Origin: Acidobacteriota bacterium
Lineage (GTDB): Bacteria > Acidobacteriota > Terriglobia > Terriglobales > Acidobacteriaceae
DNA: 64,000 bases
Direction of reading: 5' to 3'
Assembly: GCA_021818585.1 (NCBI GenBank)
Contig: JAKATU010000035.1
Span: 62,001-126,000, forward strand
Below, piece by piece: positions 56,926-64,000 of the stretch. Position 1 is the stretch's first letter; each line of letters opens with the position of its first letter. The notes beneath the pieces were generated by a model that ran no database searches, was not told the DNA's origin, and saw only the letters and a program-made list of their open reading frames with translations. The position numbers were made by a program, and so were the translations under genes.

Positions 56926-58227
56926 TTGCATCTCTCAGTTTCTGAACAAACCATCGCGCCCGCGCGCAACATTGAGGGCAGCCTCCGTCTGCCCGGCGAC
57001 AAAAGCATCTCCCACCGCTACGCACTCCTCGCCGGACTCGCCGAAGGCACCAGCCGCTTCACCAACTTCTCCACCGGAGCAGACCCCTCCAGCAGCCTCA
57101 CCTGCGTCCAGGCCCTCGGCGCAAAAGTTGTGAACAACGGCGACGGCAACATCGAAGTCACCGGCGTAGGCGGCCAATTCCAGCCCTCATCGTCGCCACT
57201 CGATTGCGGCAACTCCGGCTCCACCATGCGCATGCTTGCCGGCTTCCTCGCCGCGCAGCAGGGCGAGTTCACCCTCATCGGCGACGAATCCCTCACCCGT
57301 CGCCCCATGGAGCGCATCCGCAAGCCCCTCTCGCAAATGGGTGCAGACATCTCCCTCACCGAAGGCCATGCGCCCATGACCATTCGCGGCGCCGCCCTCA
57401 ACGCCATGGACTACACCACCCCCGTCCCCAGCGCGCAGGTCAAGTCCGCCATCCTCTTCGCCGGTCTTCAGGCCAGCGGCCTCACCACCGTCCGCGAGTC
57501 CGTCCGCACCCGCGACCACAGCGAGCTGGCCCTCCGCGCCTTCGGTGCAGAAATCGACCGCACCCTCGACTCCGTCTCCATCCAGGGCGGCCAAAAGCTC
57601 TCCGCCATCGAGGCCAAAGTCCCCGGCGACATGTCCTCGGCCGCATTCTTCCTCTGCGCCGCCGCGCTCTTCCCCGGCTCCAACCTCATCTTTGACGATC
57701 TCGGCCTCAACCCCAGTCGCGCCTCGCTCCTCGACGTACTCACCGCTCTCGGAGCCCACATCGGCGTCATCAATCTTGAAGACAAGGCCTCCGAACTCAT
57801 CGGAACCGTCCAGGTCAACGCCCCGCAAAACGGCCTCACCGGCGCCACCGTCTCCGGCGCGCTCGCCGCGCAGCTCATTGACGAGTTGCCCGTCCTCGCC
57901 GCCATCGGCCCCTACACCCAAAACGGAATCCGCATCCGCGACGCCCGCGAGCTCCGAGTCAAAGAATCCGACCGCATCGAACTCGTCGTCAAAAACCTCC
58001 GCGCCATGGGCGCAGAAGTCAAAGAGTTCGAGGACGGCCTCGACGTCCCCGGCGGCCAGACCCTCCACGGTGCCGAAATCGACTCCGGCGGCGATCACCG
58101 TATCGCCATGGCCTTCTCCGTCGCCGCTCTCCGCGCTGAAGGAGAAACCCTCATCCGCGGCGCCGAATCCGCAGCCATCTCCTTCCCCGAATTCTTCGAC
58201 CTCCTCGACGTCGTAGCCCAACGCTGA
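56926..58227 (+). CDS. aroA: 3-phosphoshikimate 1-carboxyvinyltransferase (EPSP synthase)
   Basis: Sixth step of the shikimate route. 433 residues with LPGDKSISHRYALLAGLAEG near the N-terminus, GNSGSTMRMLAGFLA, the RDHSELALRAFGAE phosphate-binding stretch and LRVKESDRIELVV. The start is a TTG at 56926 behind TAGGAGTCC; a TTG start suggests moderate translation. Two repeat-type hairpins flank the gene. Confidence 0.95.
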   Translation: MHLSVSEQTIAPARNIEGSLRLPGDKSISHRYALLAGLAEGTSRFTNFSTGADPSSSLTCVQALGAKVVNNGDGNIEVTGVGGQFQPSSSPLDCGNSGSTMRMLAGFLAAQQGEFTLIGDESLTRRPMERIRKPLSQMGADISLTEGHAPMTIRGAALNAMDYTTPVPSAQVKSAILFAGLQASGLTTVRESVRTRDHSELALRAFGAEIDRTLDSVSIQGGQKLSAIEAKVPGDMSSAAFFLCAAALFPGSNLIFDDLGLNPSRASLLDVLTALGAHIGVINLEDKASELIGTVQVNAPQNGLTGATVSGALAAQLIDELPVLAAIGPYTQNGIRIRDARELRVKESDRIELVVKNLRAMGAEVKEFEDGLDVPGGQTLHGAEIDSGGDHRIAMAFSVAALRAEGETLIRGAESAAISFPEFFDLLDVVAQR

Positions 58228-58258
58228 CCCTGGCAGAACCTTTGATAGAGATAAACAC

Positions 58259-58297
58259 GGGTGCCCCCACGTCCCCGCAAGGGGCGTGGGAATCGGC
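58259..58297. repeat. Hairpin element, GGGTGCCCCCA...TGGG family
   Basis: GGGTGCCCCCACGTCCCC, loop GCAA, GGGGCGTGGGAATCGG. CCCACG...CCCC pairs with GGGG...CGTGGG, with one bulged T. It sits 31 bases after the aroA stop. Confidence 0.65.
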
Positions 58298-58320
58298 CAA
58301 AGGCTGACCCAACCCAAAAC

Positions 58321-58340
58321 GCCACGAATAACTTCGTGGC
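58321..58340. terminator. Hairpin between convergent aroA and ftsB
   Basis: GCCACGA-ATAACT-TCGTGGC: a perfect 7-bp stem. With the repeat element before it, it may separate the two convergent genes. No U tract follows. Confidence 0.45.
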
Positions 58341-58403
58341 AAGAACAATCCAGCTTCTCAAAAGTGACGGGCAAAGCGAGCGTTTGGCTGGACGGCCAGT
58401 CTT

Positions 58404-58769
58404 TTACTTACTCCCGACCTGCTGCGCCCGGGGAATCGTCACAATCACCTCATCCGGACGAGCATAGTGCAGTCGTTCCCGCGCCTCGCGCTCAATCGTG
58501 TCCGGATCGTCCTTCAGCGCATGTATCTTCTGTTGGATCTGCCCATTTTGCTTCTGCAGAGCATCAATCCGCTGTTGCAGCTTCTGGTTTTCATGCCGCT
58601 TGGCCATGTAAACACGCAACCCGTTCTGCCCCGCCACCACGTAGTAGCCGAGCAGCAGCGCCAGCGCCACCGCGCCGCCCGTAGCCGCACGTCGCCGCAC
58701 CCGGAATCCCCAGGCAACACTCTTCTGCAATAGAGCTACGGCTCGTTGCTGGTCCAAGGCCATCTTCAA
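58404..58769 (-). CDS. ftsB: FtsB/DivIC-like septum formation initiator
   Basis: Bitopic division protein of 121 residues: a basic cytoplasmic tail, one span (GGAVALALLLGYYVVAGQNG, about 31-50), then a coiled coil with regular hydrophobic heptads (YMAKRHENQKLQQRIDALQK) and EREARERLHYARPDEVIV, the conserved C-terminal part of the family. FtsB links FtsL and FtsQ at the septum. It follows the phosphohexomutase gene by 111 bases on the same strand. Confidence 0.85.
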   Translation of the reverse strand: MKMALDQQRAVALLQKSVAWGFRVRRRAATGGAVALALLLGYYVVAGQNGLRVYMAKRHENQKLQQRIDALQKQNGQIQQKIHALKDDPDTIEREARERLHYARPDEVIVTIPRAQQVGSK

Positions 58770-58880
58770 AGCAAAATCCTCAACAGACAGCCGCGTGCAA
58801 GGCGCAACTGCCCCAAAGTTAAGGATGCCGCTTTCACCCCTCCGGGAAAACCGCCAAATCTCAATTATTCCCGGGGGTAT

Positions 58881-60293
58881 CTAAGCCATTACCCACGCCT
58901 TGGCCGCATCGCTCAGCGGCTTCAGGTCGCTTTCCCTGCGCGATTCCGTATACACGCGCACCACCGGCTCCGTTCCGCTCAGCCGGTAGCACACCCACGA
59001 TCCATCCTCCAGCAGCAGCTTCAGCCCATCCGTGCGCACCACGCCCGTCACCTTCAGCCCGCCAATCTCCGCCGGATCATGCTTCACCTTCTCCACAAAC
59101 CCAGCCTTCACCTCCGGCGTCAGCCGAAAGTTCTCGCGCATCGGATAATAGCTGCCCACCTTGGCAAACAGCGCCTTCAGTTGCTCACCCAGGCTCTTGC
59201 CCCTCACGGCTACCATTTCGGCCACCAGCAGCCCCGCCAGCACGCCATCCTTCTCCGGAACGTGCCCGCGAATCGTCAACCCCGCGCTCTCTTCGCCGCC
59301 AATCGCAATCGCGTCCTGATTGATCAGCTCCCCAATGTACTTAAATCCCACCGGAGTCTCATGCAACTCAATCTTGTAATGCTCCGCCAGCGCATTCACC
59401 AGGTTCGTCGTCGCCACGGACTTCGCAACCCCATTCCGCCATCCGCGCGTCTCCACAAGATAATCGAACAGCAGCGCAATGATGTAATTCGGCTGGATAA
59501 ACCTCCCATCCGAATCCACAATCCCAAAGCGGTCCGCATCGCCATCCGTCGCAATGCCAATCCCCGCGCCCACTTCCTTCATCTTGTGCCGGCACTCTTC
59601 CAGCAGCTCATCGTCCGGCTCCGGAGCATGCCCGCCAAACAGCACATCGCGGTAATCGTGCACCGTATGCACATCCACGCCGTGCTCGCGCAGCGCGTGG
59701 CAGCTATATCCGCGCCCCGCGCCCCAGAAAGGATCAAACACCACCTTCAGCCCAGCCTCCTTGATCGCCGCCAGGTCCACCAGCTCCGCCACACGCTTCA
59801 AATAAGCCGGCTTCACATCCACTTCTTCAAAATTCCTGGGTGGCCCATTCAAGCCTTCTTTTGGCTTGAGTGGGGAATCCCCCAGAGCCTTGATCTCCGT
59901 CTCAATCTGCTTCGTCACCTCCGGCAGCGCCGGAGCACCATCCGCCGTTGAAAACTTGATCCCGTTGTACTCCGGCGGATTGTGCGATGCCGTAAAGTTG
60001 ATCGCTCCGCTCGCCTTGTGCTGCCGCACTGCGTAGGAAATCGCAGGCGTCGGCGCGGCGTCCGGAATCACCAGCGGCCTCACCCCGTGCTCGGCCAGCA
60101 GCTTCGCCGTCTCGGCAACAAACATCTCACCCAGAAATCGCGGGTCGCGCCCCACCAGCACCTTCGGCTCGCCGCCCTGCGCCGCCACATACTTCGCAAT
60201 CCCCGTCACCGCCCGCCGAATATTCGCCAGCGTAAATTCATCCGCCACAATTGCCCGCCAGCCGGAAGTCCCAAACTTGATCTCAGTCGCCAT
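58881..60293 (-). CDS. Phosphoglucomutase/phosphomannomutase family enzyme
   Basis: Alpha-D-phosphohexomutase of 470 residues. Catalytic Ser103 in FTASHNPPEYNGIK, metal loop IATDGDADRFGIVD, sugar loop GGEESAGLTIRG and phosphate loop YRLSGTEPVVRVYTES are all intact. Residues 138-152 (about GDSPLKPKEGLNGPP) are encoded by a hairpin repeat at 59838-59880; this falls between domains 1 and 2 and seems to be an in-frame insertion. Glucose versus mannose preference cannot be told. It could feed the polysaccharide locus. Confidence 0.92.
   Translation of the reverse strand: MATEIKFGTSGWRAIVADEFTLANIRRAVTGIAKYVAAQGGEPKVLVGRDPRFLGEMFVAETAKLLAEHGVRPLVIPDAAPTPAISYAVRQHKASGAINFTASHNPPEYNGIKFSTADGAPALPEVTKQIETEIKALGDSPLKPKEGLNGPPRNFEEVDVKPAYLKRVAELVDLAAIKEAGLKVVFDPFWGAGRGYSCHALREHGVDVHTVHDYRDVLFGGHAPEPDDELLEECRHKMKEVGAGIGIATDGDADRFGIVDSDGRFIQPNYIIALLFDYLVETRGWRNGVAKSVATTNLVNALAEHYKIELHETPVGFKYIGELINQDAIAIGGEESAGLTIRGHVPEKDGVLAGLLVAEMVAVRGKSLGEQLKALFAKVGSYYPMRENFRLTPEVKAGFVEKVKHDPAEIGGLKVTGVVRTDGLKLLLEDGSWVCYRLSGTEPVVRVYTESRRESDLKPLSDAAKAWVMA
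59838..59880. repeat. Hairpin element inside the phosphohexomutase gene
   Basis: GGGTGGCCCATTCAAGCC, loop, GGCTTGAGTGGGGAATCC. CCCATTCAAGCC (59844-59855) pairs with GGCTTGAGTGGG (59863-59874) over 12 bp with one G-T pair. The frame is that of the intergenic elements. The coding frame (minus strand) runs through without a stop. Confidence 0.75.
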
Positions 60294-60364
60294 AAATCCT
60301 CCGCGAAAAATATCTACAGCCAGTCAGATGCCAAATGCCATCTTAAACTCCAAAAGGTCATCCT

Positions 60365-60709
60365 ATGAACGAAGCACGCATCGCCATCTCCACCGCCGCC
60401 AGCCTCGAAGAAGCCGAACGCATCGCCTCCGCACTCGTCGAGCAGCACCTCGCCGCCTGCGTCAACCTCGTCCCCCAACTCAAATCCATCTACCGCTGGC
60501 AAGGCGAAATGGAAGAAGCCTCTGAAGTGCTCCTCATCATCAAAACCACCGCTCCCTGCCTCGGCGCCCTCGAATCCACCCTCCGCAGCCTCCATTCCTA
60601 CTCGATCCCCGAGTTCCTCGTTCTCGACGTAACCTCCGGTAATCCCGCCTACCTCAACTGGATACTCGAATCCGTCACCCCGCACCCAACTCCATCAAAA
60701 TCCAGTTGA
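60365..60709 (+). CDS. cutA: Divalent-cation tolerance protein CutA
   Basis: Small trimeric ferredoxin-like protein, 114 residues. ISTAASLEEAERIASALVEQ, HLAACVNLVPQLKSIYRWQG and SYSIPEFLVLDVTSGNPAYL are the conserved CutA1 blocks; the SIYRWQGE strand is the best mark. Linked to copper and other metal tolerance in E. coli, though its biochemical role is uncertain. Divergent from the phosphohexomutase gene across 71 bases. Confidence 0.92.
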   Translation: MNEARIAISTAASLEEAERIASALVEQHLAACVNLVPQLKSIYRWQGEMEEASEVLLIIKTTAPCLGALESTLRSLHSYSIPEFLVLDVTSGNPAYLNWILESVTPHPTPSKSS

Positions 60710-60879
60710 AGCCGCCCCCAAACCGCATCCACCGCCCCGCCCTGTTATCCTTACTGTGAACTCCACGCAGAGTTTGCACCCTCTTCGCGCCACGCTCCGT
60801 CTACCCTTCAGGGGTAAACAGGTCAAGCCGAACAGGGCACGATCAATCAAACCAGGTATGCCGCGGTAAAGCTTCCAAA

Positions 60880-61029
60880 ATGCGTTATCTATTCGGAGTC
60901 TTTGTTCTTTGCACCATCGCCCTCGTCGGCGCGGTCCTCGGCATCGTACGCCATATCCGCCGCCACAACGCGAAGATGTCTTCTCACCTGGAAGTACACG
61001 AAACCGCCACCCATCCTCCCACGGAGTGA
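60880..61029 (+). CDS. Small single-span membrane peptide before bioY
   Basis: A 49-residue ORF translated by hand: MRYLFGVFVLCTIALVGAVL, a basic stretch RHIRRHNAK and a polar tail ending HPPTE. One N-terminal span. It stops 5 bases before the bioY ATG, so it is probably in the same transcript. No family recognised; real translation is not certain. Confidence 0.45.
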   Translation: MRYLFGVFVLCTIALVGAVLGIVRHIRRHNAKMSSHLEVHETATHPPTE

Positions 61030-61034
61030 CCCCG

Positions 61035-61646
61035 ATGAATCTCACCACCGCTGCATCGCCCGCCGTCGCGCCCCGCACCCGCACCAGCCTCTGGCTCCGC
61101 AACACGTCGCTCGCCATCTCCGGCAGCATCCTCGTCGCCATAGCCGCACACATCTCCGTGCCGCTCTTTTTCACGCCGGTACCCTTTACCCTCCAGACGC
61201 TCGCCGTCCTCGGCATCTCCCTCGCCTTCGGGCCCTCCCTCGCCTGCTCCGCGATGATTCTCTACCTCCTCGAAGGCGTCGCTGGTCTGCCCGTCTTCAG
61301 CCCCATCGGCGCTGGCGGCGCAATCCATCTCTTCGGACCCACCGGCGGATATCTCATGTCCTACCCGCTCGCTGCCTTCGCCGCAGGCTGGCTCTACCGC
61401 CGCGCGCGCCACTCCCGCTTCCTTTCGAACTTCGCCGCGGCAATCGCCGCCGCGGCAATCGGTGACATCATCATCCTCGCCTCCGGTGCCGCCTGGCTGG
61501 CCATCCTCACCCACCTCGCCCCCGCAAAGATCACCATGCTCGCCGTCCTTCCATTCCTCCCCGGCGACGTACTTAAGATCATCACCGCGGCAGCCATCGT
61601 CACCGGCATCGCCCGCGTGCGCCAAAACCATTCCGCGGCCGAATAG
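61035..61646 (+). CDS. bioY: Biotin transporter BioY
   Basis: Substrate-binding membrane component of an ECF-type biotin importer, 203 residues with six spans. VPLFFTPVPFTLQTLAVLG and GPTGGYLMSYPLAAFAAGWL are BioY signatures. The ATG at 61035 gives the family N-terminus; the frame is open upstream to 60909. No bioM/bioN ATPase partners adjoin it, so it may work alone or with a shared energising module. Confidence 0.92.
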   Translation: MNLTTAASPAVAPRTRTSLWLRNTSLAISGSILVAIAAHISVPLFFTPVPFTLQTLAVLGISLAFGPSLACSAMILYLLEGVAGLPVFSPIGAGGAIHLFGPTGGYLMSYPLAAFAAGWLYRRARHSRFLSNFAAAIAAAAIGDIIILASGAAWLAILTHLAPAKITMLAVLPFLPGDVLKIITAAAIVTGIARVRQNHSAAE

Positions 61647-61746
61647 CTCCGCCGCACCCAATCTGGCGCGCCCTGCTTGCACCCTCTCGTGACCTCGCGC
61701 CCTCTAATCGAATGAGCACCCCTTGAAAGGATCAGGCATAAACGTA

Positions 61747-62598
61747 GTGAGCACTGCAACCGACATCCGCGAAATCACCATCGCCCACAGCCCCGACTCC
61801 GACGACGCATTCATGTTCTATGGCCTCGCCAAGGACAAGGTCGTCGTCCCCGGCTACCACTTCACCCACACCCTTACCGACATCGAAACCCTCAACCACA
61901 AGGCCATGAACGAGGCCTACTACGATGTCACCGCTGTCTCCTTCCACGCCTACCCCTACATCCAGGACAACTACGCCATCATGTCCTGCGGCGGCTCCGT
62001 CGGCGAAAACTACGGCCCCATGATCATTGCGCCGCGCCCTTACTCGCTCGACGAAGTCCGCAAGCTCAAGATCGCCGTCCCCGGAACCCTCACCACCGCC
62101 TACCTCACCCTCAAGCTCTTCGCGCCGGAAATCGAAACCGAAGTCATCCCCTTCGACCAGATCATCCCCCAGGTCCTCGAAGGCAAGTACGACGCCGGCC
62201 TCATCATCCACGAGGGCCAGCTCACCTACTCCCACAGCGGCCTGCACAAAATCATCGACCTCGGCATCTGGTGGCGCGAGCAGACCGGCATGCCCCTGCC
62301 CCTTGGCGGCAACGCCATTCGCCGCTCCCTCGGGCCTGAGGTCATCCACATCGTCACCAGGGCACTCCGAGACAGCATCCAGTTCGGCCTCGACCACCGC
62401 AAGGACGCACTCGCCCACGCCATGCAGTACGCCCGCGACCTCGCCCCCGAACTCGCCAACCAGTTCGTCGGCATGTACGTCAACGAGCGCACCCTCAGCT
62501 ACGGCCCAGACGGTCAGGAAGCCATCCGCAAACTCCTCCAGATGGGTCACGAGCGCGGCATCATCCCCCACCCCGTCAAAATCGACTTCGTCGAATAG
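61747..62598 (+). CDS. mqnD: 1,4-dihydroxy-6-naphthoate synthase (menaquinone, futalosine route)
   Basis: Periplasmic-binding-protein-like enzyme, about 283 residues, that cleaves cyclic dehypoxanthine futalosine. IREITIAHSPDSDDAFMFY at the N-terminus, TAVSFHAYPYIQDNYAIMSC, IVHEGQ-like IIHEGQLTYSHSGLHKI and LPLGGNAIRR are typical of MqnD. I start at the GTG at 61747, about 14 bases after AAAGGA; a TTG at 61723 would add 8 residues. It shows menaquinone is made by the futalosine pathway. The remaining mqn genes are elsewhere. Confidence 0.9.
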   Translation: MSTATDIREITIAHSPDSDDAFMFYGLAKDKVVVPGYHFTHTLTDIETLNHKAMNEAYYDVTAVSFHAYPYIQDNYAIMSCGGSVGENYGPMIIAPRPYSLDEVRKLKIAVPGTLTTAYLTLKLFAPEIETEVIPFDQIIPQVLEGKYDAGLIIHEGQLTYSHSGLHKIIDLGIWWREQTGMPLPLGGNAIRRSLGPEVIHIVTRALRDSIQFGLDHRKDALAHAMQYARDLAPELANQFVGMYVNERTLSYGPDGQEAIRKLLQMGHERGIIPHPVKIDFVE

Positions 62599-62621
62599 TT
62601 CACTTCACACCAGAAACAACA

Positions 62622-62646
62622 AAGGGCATCCACTCCGGATGCCCTT
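62622..62646 (+). terminator. Hairpin terminator after mqnD
   Basis: AAGGGCATCC-ACTCC-GGATGCCCTT: a 10-bp perfect stem 23 bases past the mqnD stop. Closely parallels the dnaK terminator in form (AAGGGC ... GCCCTT). Confidence 0.7.
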
Positions 62647-62688
62647 CGCACTTCACACTCTTCCACTTCCCTGCCAGATGAAATCCTG

Positions 62689-62725
62689 AAATGCCAAATA
62701 CTGAGGTATATGGCATTTTCCATAT
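62689..62725 (+). promoter_or_regulatory. Overlapping palindromes, likely VapBC operator
   Basis: AAATGCCA (62689-62696) and TGGCATTT (62711-62718) form a perfect 8-bp inverted repeat with 14 bases between; ATATGG (62708-62713) and CCATAT (62720-62725) form a second one overlapping it. They end 12 bases before the vapB ATG and partly cover its ribosome-site region (CGGAGG). VapBC complexes usually repress their own promoter at such sites. Confidence 0.6.
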
Positions 62726-62737
62726 TCGGAGGCTCCC

Positions 62738-62965
62738 ATGCAAAAAACCGCGAAGGTCTTCACCACAAATCGCAGTCAGGCCGTCCGCCTTCCAAATGAG
62801 TTCCGTCTAAACACCTCCGAAGTCTTCATCCGTAAACATGGCGAAGACATCATCCTCTCGCCGCGCCCATCCAATTGGTCGGAATATCTTGACTCCGACG
62901 CTGTCGCATCCTCTGACTTCATGGAAGGCATCGGGGATCTCCCCGTTCAGGAGCGCAACCACTGA
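62738..62965 (+). CDS. vapB: VapB-type antitoxin (AbrB/SpoVT fold)
   Basis: A 75-residue antitoxin: KTAKVFTTNRSQAVRLPNEF is the swapped-hairpin DNA-binding domain (NRSQAVRLP is highly characteristic), followed by a toxin-binding tail around YLDSDAVASSDFMEGIG. It starts after TTCGGAGGCTCCC. Its stop shares a base with the vapC ATG (TGATG), giving tight coupling of antitoxin and toxin. Confidence 0.92.
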   Translation: MQKTAKVFTTNRSQAVRLPNEFRLNTSEVFIRKHGEDIILSPRPSNWSEYLDSDAVASSDFMEGIGDLPVQERNH

Positions 62966-63378
62966 TGCCGCGCTACATGCTCGACACCGATATTGCCTCC
63001 TGCATCATGAAGCGCTCTCATCCACCCCTGCTCGCAAAACTCAATCAAGCCGCCGTCGAGGACGTATGCATCTCTGTCATCACCCGGGCAGAACTGGAAT
63101 ACGGAGTCGCCATCTCACCACACCGTCAGCAGGATCAGAAAGCGCTCGCCCAATTCCTGCGATTCACTCAAACCCTGGAGTTTTTGCCTGACGCTTCGAC
63201 CCATTATGGCGAGATTCGGACTCATCTGAAAAATCGCGGCCTGATCATCGGTGCCAACGATCTATTCATCGCCGCGCACGCCCAATCTCTCAAGCTGACG
63301 CTCGTCACCAATAACACCCGGGAATTCCATCGCGTCCCCGACCTGAAAACGGAAAACTGGACGAAATTAGCTCGCTGA
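62965..63378 (+). CDS. vapC: VapC-type toxin (PIN-domain ribonuclease)
   Basis: A 137-residue PIN nuclease that cleaves RNA (tRNA or rRNA loops in studied cases). The acidic active-site residues are visible: Asp in YMLDTDIAS, Glu in RAELEYGV, Asp in GANDLFIAAHA, and the polar TNNTREFHRVP near the end. All look intact, so the toxin is probably active. Codon use is less C-rich than its neighbours, as usual for a mobile toxin-antitoxin module. Confidence 0.92.
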   Translation: MPRYMLDTDIASCIMKRSHPPLLAKLNQAAVEDVCISVITRAELEYGVAISPHRQQDQKALAQFLRFTQTLEFLPDASTHYGEIRTHLKNRGLIIGANDLFIAAHAQSLKLTLVTNNTREFHRVPDLKTENWTKLAR

Positions 63379-63427
63379 TTTGCTTCCCTCTATCAGCCCA
63401 GTCCTCGAATAAATCCGCTCAACCGCC

Positions 63428-63991
63428 CTACACCTCAGAGGCCGGCTCCTCGTGAACAGGCACATTCTCCACCACCCGCTCCGCCACCATCTCCTGCACC
63501 AGCGCCATCACAGGCCGAAGCTCCACAGGGACCTTGTCCCCGCAATTCCGGTAAAGCTCCTCCAGCAGCCGATCCCGGTCAGGCAACTGACGGTTATGCA
63601 CAATCTTCGTTCCGTCCGCACCTTCCACAATCAGCAGCTTGTTCTTCTTCGCCGTCCGAACCTCCCGAACGTCGCCCCACGCAATCTTTTTCTTCTTCAG
63701 CCAGAACCGGATCTCCTGCACCAGCCCATCCGGCCCCGCCGTAATCGTCTCAGGAAACGGCATCATCAATCCCGCCGCCAGCGCCAGCAACAGCAGCGCC
63801 AACCACAATGACTCCATCCGAAACGCCTTCCCGCCAAACTGAATCACAACCGTATAAAGCAAATACACAAACAGCGCTAGCCACGCCCAGTACGTTATCT
63901 GATCCAGCTCAAACACCAGCTTACCGTCGCCGGCATCCTTCGCCGTCCTGTTCCGGCTCGTCTCACGCCGCATCAACAGCAGCAGAACCAC
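63428..63991 (-). CDS. Membrane protein with a PH-like domain (start near window edge)
   Basis: A 187-residue reading with two hydrophobic spans (WAWLALFVYLLYTVVIQF and SLWLALLLLALAAGLMMPF), then a soluble part: ITAGPDGLVQEIRFWLKKKK and IAWGDVREVRTAKKNKLLIV resemble bacterial PH-like (bPH2) domains. The first start is a GTG at 63991, but the frame is open to base 64000, so the true start may be outside the window or at an ATG at 63973. Function unknown. Confidence 0.65.
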   Translation of the reverse strand: MVLLLLMRRETSRNRTAKDAGDGKLVFELDQITYWAWLALFVYLLYTVVIQFGGKAFRMESLWLALLLLALAAGLMMPFPETITAGPDGLVQEIRFWLKKKKIAWGDVREVRTAKKNKLLIVEGADGTKIVHNRQLPDRDRLLEELYRNCGDKVPVELRPVMALVQEMVAERVVENVPVHEEPASEV

Positions 63992-64000
63992 TGGAACGGC

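Noticed and set aside
58259..58340. Riboswitch after aroA
   Set aside because: The two hairpins lie 3' of aroA and between convergent genes; one is a family repeat and the other fits a terminator.

Overview
The window reads as chromosome of an Acidobacteriota bacterium, most likely class Terriglobia. No rRNA or other taxon marker is present, so this rests on gene content and style: a hopanoid (hpn) operon, an HspR-type repressor near dnaK/dnaJ, the futalosine-route gene mqnD, coproheme decarboxylase hemQ, a type-5 uracil-DNA glycosylase, LPS genes (kdsB, heptose genes, O-antigen ligase) and strong C-ending codon bias. That bias also creates many long spurious antisense frames.

Layout. 1-6.4 kb: potassium transport. 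kdpB (cut by the window edge), kdpA, kdpF and a further 30-codon membrane ORF lie behind a leader that can fold. kdpE is upstream on the same strand, and a short KdpD-like kinase is divergent from it. This part looks lower in GC than the rest and ends at a transglycosylase remnant and tRNA-Gly(CCC). 7-14.4 kb: proteostasis and repair: a DUF3309 protein, UdgB, dnaK, two small or atypical genes, a Nei-family glycosylase, dnaJ, a GNAT and hspR, with HAIR-like sites before dnaK and hspR. 14.4-21.3 kb: hpnI, an FAD oxidoreductase, a glycosidase-like lipoprotein, a 67-bp tandem repeat, an M24 peptidase and two small membrane proteins. 21.3-31.3 kb: one long minus-strand run, fadD-hemQ-hpnA-hpnG-two zinc dehydrogenases-hpnC-hpnD-hpnE, which makes squalene and begins hopanoid side-chain chemistry.

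31.3-45.8 kb: surface polysaccharide locus. Flippase, GT4, polymerase/ligase, Wza, Wzc, HddA, HddC and an epimerase are on the minus strand; a GT2, a WecG/TagA transferase and a transaldolase are divergent; gmhB, gmhA and another GT2 follow on the minus strand. GmhA-HddA-GmhB-HddC make up a complete route from sedoheptulose 7-phosphate to GDP-D-glycero-alpha-D-manno-heptose. 46-51.4 kb: a CrtI-like oxidoreductase, then the glycerol operon glpK-glpD-glpF. 51.6-64 kb: mostly housekeeping genes (CcdC-like, kdsB, acs, a GH63-like hydrolase, aroA, ftsB, a phosphohexomutase, cutA, bioY, mqnD), a vapBC toxin-antitoxin pair and a membrane protein cut near the right edge.

The most unusual non-coding signal is a dispersed family of short hairpin elements with a constant frame (GGGTGsCCCA ... 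TGGG) and arms that vary but stay complementary. Clear copies lie near 17.5, 51.4, 56.8 and 58.3 kb, and one is read through in frame inside the phosphohexomutase gene at 59.85 kb.
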